A stretch of DNA of 64,000 nt from Takakia lepidozioides (lineage: Eukaryota > Streptophyta > Takakiopsida > Takakiales > Takakiaceae), in the NCBI GenBank assembly GCA_030704615.1, contig CM060734.1:57616042-57680041 (forward strand). The letters are read 5' to 3'. Positions 58,064 through 64,000 of the stretch are shown piece after piece. The translations under genes and the position numbers were made by a program. The notes beneath the pieces were generated by a model. The model did not search any database and was not told the DNA's origin. It saw only the letters and a program-made list of their open reading frames with translations. Numbering within the stretch: the stretch's first letter is position 1; each line of letters opens with the position of its first letter.

Positions 58064-59376
58064 CTCCTGCACCCACCTCCCAATTTCCAGGGCAATCAGC
58101 CCCAGATCCAGAAAATGGCACAGTTGAATGTGGGACCATTAACATAATATTTTTTAGCAATTTTTTAAGGATTTAAGTGATGAGATCAACTCCAATTGAG
58201 GCGAGATTTGGCAAGCTTCATCATCTTGGGATCTCTCATCCAACAAGCCAAAAACCATCCAATTTGGCAACACATCTAGTGCTGCCACTTGGTCAAACCT
58301 GGTCAGATCCTTAATTACAACTCTCTCCCACACGACAATTTTGCTTTAACTAGAAATTAGAGCAATCAATTGCGCAATCGTGCACCATAGGGGCCACTCC
58401 ATGGCACTAATTTCATACAATTTGAAGCAGATCTGAAAACGCAATTGATGTTTAAGTGGGAAGGTGGACACCTTTGTGACACCAATCTGTGTATTGGACC
58501 CAGAACCACTTCCGAGGTGGTATGTGCCCATTACCACTAGTTGAAAGCCATAATAGGCAAATGGAACTCTTTCTTATGTGAAAACCACAACTGCAGACTC
58601 AAAGCTCAAAGCTTTACCAGCGCGTAGGGCAAGAGGGGGGCGAGCATCTCTAGGGAACTGAGGAGGCCCCACAGCCCTAAAGCTACTCCTCATCTGGCCC
58701 GTCAGATCATCCTGCGTGGGGCCCGCCATGGCGACAATCTGTGCTGCCCCCTGGGTCCACAGGCGAGGACCTTTTTGAGACCCCCCAGCTTTTGGCGAAA
58801 ACTGCCTTATTTGGACGTCTTTTTCCCTTTGTTTCAATCGCCAAGGGGATTTTTAGGCGGCCAAATGGCGAAAAATCGCCAATAAAAAAAACGCTGGTGG
58901 GGGGTGGGGGCAAGGTGGATTTTTGTTTATATATATATATATGGTAACTCATATGAAATCAAGGGAAATAACCTTGGGAGAAATAACCTGGGCCCTTACA
59001 AGAAGGTGGGTATCATACCCCGGGGGAAGATTTTTTTGTTTTGGATATGAAACCCCAAGAGGCTATTTTTGTTTTGGATATGAAACCCCAAGAGGCTATT
59101 TTTGTTTGTTGCGGTATGGATCAAAGATCCACACGGACAGCCGGGATACATTTGATAATATTTCATGAAGATCAGAGCTGTTGCTCTACATAAATTATCA
59201 AAACAGAGGGAAGTCTTGGATGGGGAGGTTTTCCACCACACTTAAGTTATTTGGCTCCCTTCAGTTTTCTTCCGAGTCTTCTGTTCATTCTTGCCCTTCT
59301 GAGCTCCTGCACTTCCTTCTAGAATTCTTCTCTTGCGCGCCTGTTGTTCTCTGGATCTGAACCTAGACAAAAGGCA
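58064..59376. other. Intergenic region with a short tandem repeat
   Basis: A 33-bp unit (TTTTTGTTTTGGATATGAAA followed by CCCCAAGAGGCTA) is present twice in tandem at about 59033-59106. A (TA)n tract lies at 58928-58942. No gene was recognised. Confidence 0.5.
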
Positions 59377-60846
59377 TGAGTCCTCCAAACAGTCTCCCCT
59401 CTGCTCTTCAATGTTTTCATCAATCAACTCCTCGAGGATGTGGAAAGTGAGGGATTTGGGTTAAGGGTGGGTGATACCACCATACCAGCCCTTATGTTTG
59501 CGGATGACTTCGCAGGCATAGGGGAGACTCCAACCAATCTCCAGGAGTTGATTGATTGCGCGAAGAGATACTTTGATCTTTGGGGGCTAGAGGCTAATGT
59601 CAGCAAATGTGCAGTGGTAGCATTCAACGACAGAGGAGAGGGAGGAAGTGATCTTAAGTGGCAGGGGGGTAGCCAAGAGATCCCGGTCCTCCCTTCCTAC
59701 ACTTACCTGGGCGTTGAGTTCTCCTCCAATTGTAATTGGGATGCACATATCCCGAAAGTTGTTCAAACTGGCAAGGGCAAAGCTCTGGGGCTCACTAAAT
59801 TTTTCCACTGCAGAGGGGTCAACTCTGAGGTTAAGAAAACCATGCTTTGTCGCGTTATTAGACCTGCCTTGGAGTACGGATCTGCTATATGGATTGATAA
59901 CTCCAACCAGGCTAAGTCTCTAGAATCCATTCAAGTGGGGGTGCTTAAGGAGTGTATGTCAGCATGCTCCAAAACAGCCAATGTGGCTGTTCGGGGTGAG
60001 TTTGGCATTCCGTCCTTAAGCTCCCGACAAGATGAATTCAAGGTCAGATGGTGGGGTTAGCTGCAACATATGCCCAACACCAGATATCCTAAATTAATCA
60101 ACTCTATATCTTGGAAACAGGACCGCCCTGTCAAACAGGCTAAGTCCTGGCAGAAGAGAGTAGAAGAGATCCTCAAGGACCTGGACCTGGATCCGCAAGT
60201 CTTGACCCTGCTGGATAAATCTGACTTAGAGGCTGTAGTGTCCTCAGCCATGTCTGTTGCCATGAGATTGTCTGATGAAAATGAAGTTAGGCAGAAAACT
60301 TCCCTGAACTTGTTTCCAGTCTGTGACATGAGGGAGGACATCTTGGATGACCTCAAGGGTCTACCCCACTCGGCACTAGACTGAAATTTAAAGGCAGGAA
60401 GCCTACCTTTGAACAGCAAACAGAAGCAGAGAGGAAAGGGAGAGTGCAATTGCCCGTTGTGTGGGCAATCTGAAGACAGTATTCATTTTCTGATACACTG
60501 TCCGGGGTTCTCTCACCAAAGAGACGCTCTCTTCAAATCTATTAAGGGAATTGTGCCTGTACCCTTGTTTACCAACTTTGAAAGTCTCGAGGCTGAGCCA
60601 AAAGCCCAGGCCCTCCTGAGGCCTAGTTTTTGGGCAAACCACACACAGCAGATTGATGCTTGTGTGAAGGGATTTCTAGAGGATATCTGGAAAACCCGGA
60701 TTAATTCTTTATATGGAGGTAAGTCTTACTACCAACATCAGCCCCTGACAGAGGTAGGTTCTGTCCCTTTTGTTCCCGCTCAAACTGGGCGCGGGGTCAA
60801 TGGCCACAAGGCTACGGCAAACAACTTCTTATGAGTACAATCTATA
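59377..60846 (+). mobile_element. LINE family A, longest copy (RT C-terminal part to 3' end)
   Basis: From TVSPLLFNVFINQLLEDVE through the catalytic FADD (ALMFADDFAGIGE), the thumb region (SYTYLGVEF) and the knuckle (CPLCGQSEDSIHFLIHCPGF) to the CTTATGAGTACA terminus. Stops or frameshifts occur at 60060 and near 60365, so it is inactive. It is the reference for the shorter copies at 2.1 and 19.6 kb. The 5' end is not sharply defined and no target-site duplication was found. Confidence 0.88.
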
Positions 60847-62016
60847 CATTGGGCAAAGAGCTGGACATATCATTTGTTGGAGTCACTGGTGGAATGTCTC
60901 AAAAGCTTGATAAGGGCAGCAGCACTCTGGTCCTGTTGACTTTGAGAGTAGATCTGCTTGATTGAATTGCCCTATGTTTGCAACAAGAGGCCATGTTCAG
61001 TCTCTATGTTGTAAAGATGCAACCTTTTGGATACTGAGACCAATAAATAACAGCCATTGCAGAATTCAGACAAGTTTTGGGACCCCAAGATTTGACACAG
61101 AACAGAAACCATTGCCCGATTTCACCATTTGACATTTCATGGGACAAATTTGAGAGTGAAGTACCAACACACACGTAGAGATCTTTTACTGTCACTCACA
61201 CAGACACTAAATTTGCATCCAGGGAAAAAGGTTGAGGGATGTAAGTAACAAGGCAGTATCATGCCTAGCACGGAGAGCTCTGGTAGGAACACCCCCAACT
61301 TAAATTATGATTGCGGAGTGACACTGGTCACAGGTAGCACAGGCGCTTTAACCAGGGCATCACAGAGTCTCTCCCAGCAGAGAGAGAGGAGCGGGGAAAA
61401 GAATGGGCTGTCCTGTATGATCCTTGGTAAGTTTGAGGCCACGAAGTCAAAAGCTTTGCAACATTTGCTGTATATGCGAGGTTGCCAATTTTATTGAACA
61501 TCAACAGCACCAAGCATCATATGTTTCAATAAGTCTTTACTCCAGCAGCTGACCTCCAGCACAGCTTGCATCAGCCTCCGTTCTTTGAAAATAATCAGCA
61601 AAGAGGGTAGCCCTGGGGTGGCTGGAGATGCACTAGTTGCAAAGTTGCATCAAAGCCACTAGCCTTTGCCCAGAGAGAGGGGGGCTGGTAAGCGAAGCTG
61701 GAAAATGCTGAACAAGAGAAAACTTCATCAGCACTAAGACCTCTAGAGAATGGTGGATTTGACATTGAGGTAACAATGCCTGAACAAATAGATACACTGA
61801 ACATTCTTGCGAGGGACCAGTTCCATTATGAAGCATTAACCAATCTTACAAAGCCACAGTAGCACATACCGGGGCATATGGTCACCTTGGTCGAAGAATA
61901 ATGACCTACAATGTTGCACTTCAGGCTTACGAAAAATTCCAAGGGACATGAGCTGCACATGGGGGAACCAGGCACCAGAGAGTCGCAATGAAGGTGCAGC
62001 TGACTCATACCACTTA
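60847..62016. other. Intergenic region, 3' flank of IRX10-like gene
   Basis: No gene or repeat was recognised. It presumably includes the 3' UTR of the minus-strand glycosyltransferase gene. Confidence 0.35.
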
Positions 62017-63560
62017 CTACCATGGCTTGAGGTCTTCAGGGGGACCTTCGGTCCAATTTAGCACAGCTTGCCCCGGCTCTAAATAGACGCCACTGTCATG
62101 TGGCAGCTTGCGTGCCAAGCCATTCAATATTTGGTGGAAAGCATCCCCTGGTTGTGCAGGCTGCGGGAATAGCATCGCTTGTTTCATTGCCGGGTTCGCC
62201 AACAGCCTTTGCTTTTCAAGGACTTGCTCCGGGGTAATTGAAGACAAGATTTGGTCAAGATGCGGGACATCTTTCTCAGCTACAAAAATCCCAATTTTCT
62301 CCCAGGGTATAGCATCAGCAAATGGAAGGACAATATCGTCGGCAATAATGACAGGGATACACCCAAAAATCACACCTTCAACCAACCGGGGACTCCATGG
62401 TGCCCAGCCCAACGGGCAGAGGCAAAAGATTGCACGCTGCATGTCCTCATAATATGTGGTTGGGTGCTCTGTGGAGATGTCAAACAGTGGGTTGTCCTTG
62501 AAATTTTCCCACAGAGCTGCCCTGGCTCCCCTGAAAAGTCCAAAACGTCCAACAATAGTTAGTAGCCTAAATACTCTGCCTTTCAAGGCATGCCAGCTGC
62601 TGCGACTGCTCGTAAAATACTTTTGCAACAACATCCCCATCCAGTCATTCCCCTTTAGGAGATTTAAAATGTTGTTCGAAGAGGGTAGCCCATGGTGATA
62701 CTACAAAAGGCACTTGCTAAACACATCCCTGGCACAGCCATTACAGCACACTAGTGCAATGCAAACACCAATCATGAGGCTTCGGTAATAACAGACATAC
62801 CGGGCATAATAACCACCTTTTGGATCATTGCCAACATCGTAGAAAAGGCCACGGAAGTATACAAAAATGGAGCGTGGGACACTTGGAGGAATAAACCGGG
62901 ATTGCATTTTCTGAGGTGGGGCATAAGGAGGAACCACAATGGAGCCCTCCTTGAGACACACATGGTAGCTCTGACCAAATGTTTGCACGAGCGTTGCACG
63001 CATCAGCAGTGGTAATATACCCCTCTCAATTGCAGTCTCTTCCTGTGTAGCCACACAGTTTACAAAGGACTTACAATATGGACTCAAGAAGATCAATTAC
63101 ATATTTGCTCTGCCTTTGGGCTTAGCGAGAAATTAATTTCATGCTTGCAAACCTACCCAAATCACAAGGTCAAACATCTAGCCTAAGATTATTTTTCACC
63201 CCATTCATAGAATCCGAGATATTGACCTTTTTCCAAAGTACCTGATAGTGGAAGCAGGCACCAAAGTCATGGGGCACAACGAAGAAGTGGTCTGCACCCT
63301 CTGTCCGGTTCCAGTAGGGCCACTGTCTTGAAATATATTGAATGGCACTACGCATCATACGGGGGGACTTGAAAGGCAGAGGAAGCCCATTGGGAGTCAA
63401 ATCACAGGTGGTGTAAACTGGCGTGTAGAACCAGTCAGCCTCTTCAGGGTTCAAAGTGCGGACTGGACTTGCGAGTAAGAATTCGTGGACAAAAATCTCA
63501 GTGGCAAACATGTGGGTGAGGCAGCGAGGGTCCTTCTCCACCCATTTCCTGTTATACCTC
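62017..63560 (-). CDS. IRX10L: IRX10/IRX10-like xylan xylosyltransferase (GT47), 5' partial
   Basis: This Golgi glycosyltransferase extends the beta-1,4-xylan backbone from UDP-xylose for secondary walls. The exons in the window are 63560-63242, 63042-62801 and 62530-62017, with GT-AG borders and matching phases. The product includes KDPRCLTHMFATEIF, SPVRTLNPEEADWFYTP, ADHFFVVPHDFGACFHYQ, IFVYFRGLFYDV, YYEDMQRAIFCLCPLGWAPWSPRLVE, IPVIIADDIVLPFADAI and AQPGDAFHQILNGLARKLPHD, and ends EDLKPW. These blocks are those of the exostosin-type GT47 domain and are nearly identical to Arabidopsis IRX10-L. No frame damage is seen. The N-terminal exon with the membrane anchor lies beyond the window. Confidence 0.94.
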
Positions 63561-64000
63561 CTGAGATACAAACAACATAAAACCTTCAGTTACAATCAAG
63601 GCACTAAGGTGAGGCAGGATCTAGACTGCATCATGAATGCATTGAGGTGAGGCTGAAGACTAAAAAATGAAACTGATGTAGAGCTTATCTGTGTAGCTTG
63701 ACTACATTTTAAGAGAATCAACATTCTGTGGTTTGAACATTAAAATCTGCACCTATGTTGTGGGATTGCACGGGCAGCATTCATGAACCTCTCATGAAGG
63801 TGACCTATTGCTGCACAGGAATACTCATAGACATTGTACAAACAGGATAATCCCAAGACAGTTTAATCTCTTGTGGAGCCTCTGATAATGGAAGTATGCA
63901 GGTGCTTCTCTGCCCACAACAACGTAGCCAGACAGGCAGAATCACGCCTAATATGTCAAGACAAAAACACTCCATGCAATGCAAAACGTGGAAAGCTGAG
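63561..64000 (-). other. Intron of the IRX10-like gene
   Basis: Follows the acceptor (ATCTCAG on the minus strand) of the first visible exon. No further exon was recognised up to the window edge. Confidence 0.5.

Overview
The window is nuclear DNA of a land plant. Its genes are split by GT-AG introns, it carries plant-specific families (an NPG1-type TPR protein, an IRX10-type xylan xylosyltransferase), and three PPR genes, two of them complete DYW-type and one cut short before its DYW region, sit among many decayed transposons. The near-uniform PPR repeats (YAKCGS and AQHGCG blocks) and the loose, retroelement-rich spacing suggest a seed-free vascular plant, most likely a fern. That taxonomic call is inference.

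Layout. 0.26-1.73 kb: last six exons of a peroxisomal/plastid-type NAD malate dehydrogenase (+). 2.1-2.7 kb: 5'-truncated LINE with target-site duplication. 3.4-6.9 kb: intronless 1.1-kaa PPR-DYW gene (+). 7-14.9 kb: SINEs, a LINE endonuclease remnant, a TTAA-flanked piggyBac-like element and a large foldback. 15.3-17.4 kb: truncated PPR gene (-). 17.8-23.1 kb: two copies of a ~0.5-kb duplicated sequence enclosing another LINE copy and a TTLL12-like pseudogene. 23.6-27.7 kb: complete six-exon NPG1/TTC7-like gene (-), head to head with a complete nine-exon RAD9 gene (+, 28.5-32.8 kb). 35.1-39.3 kb: tandem pair of pterin-4a-carbinolamine dehydratase genes (+), the second with a Tourist-like MITE in an intron. 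39.9-40.3 kb: orphan exon. 42.2-42.8 kb: pogo/mariner-like MITE and a SINE. 44.0-48.1 kb: PPR-DYW gene (-) preceded by tandemly duplicated exon pairs. 48.6-55.6 kb: two unrelated L1-type LINEs head to head. 57.3-58.06 kb: non-autonomous hAT element with perfect 8-bp duplication. 59.4-60.8 kb: longest copy of the first LINE family. 62.0-63.6 kb: IRX10-like gene (-), 5' end outside the window.

The most unusual signal is in the PPR genes. Two clearly, and the third in remnant form, carry N-terminal modules of the pattern W..F.DPSQWWDNR..K / PDFKHK..LW / P.WV. I recognise this as the PDF motif of plant organellar single-stranded DNA-binding (OSB) proteins. In the 44-48 kb gene each module is split over two exons (95 + 148 nt). 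That pair is repeated with a 560-580 bp period and keeps the reading frame. In the 3.4 kb gene the same modules lie in one uninterrupted ORF. This looks like a lineage-specific PDF-PPR-DYW architecture (predicted organellar C-to-U or U-to-C RNA editing factors) that grows by exon-pair duplication and has produced an intronless copy.
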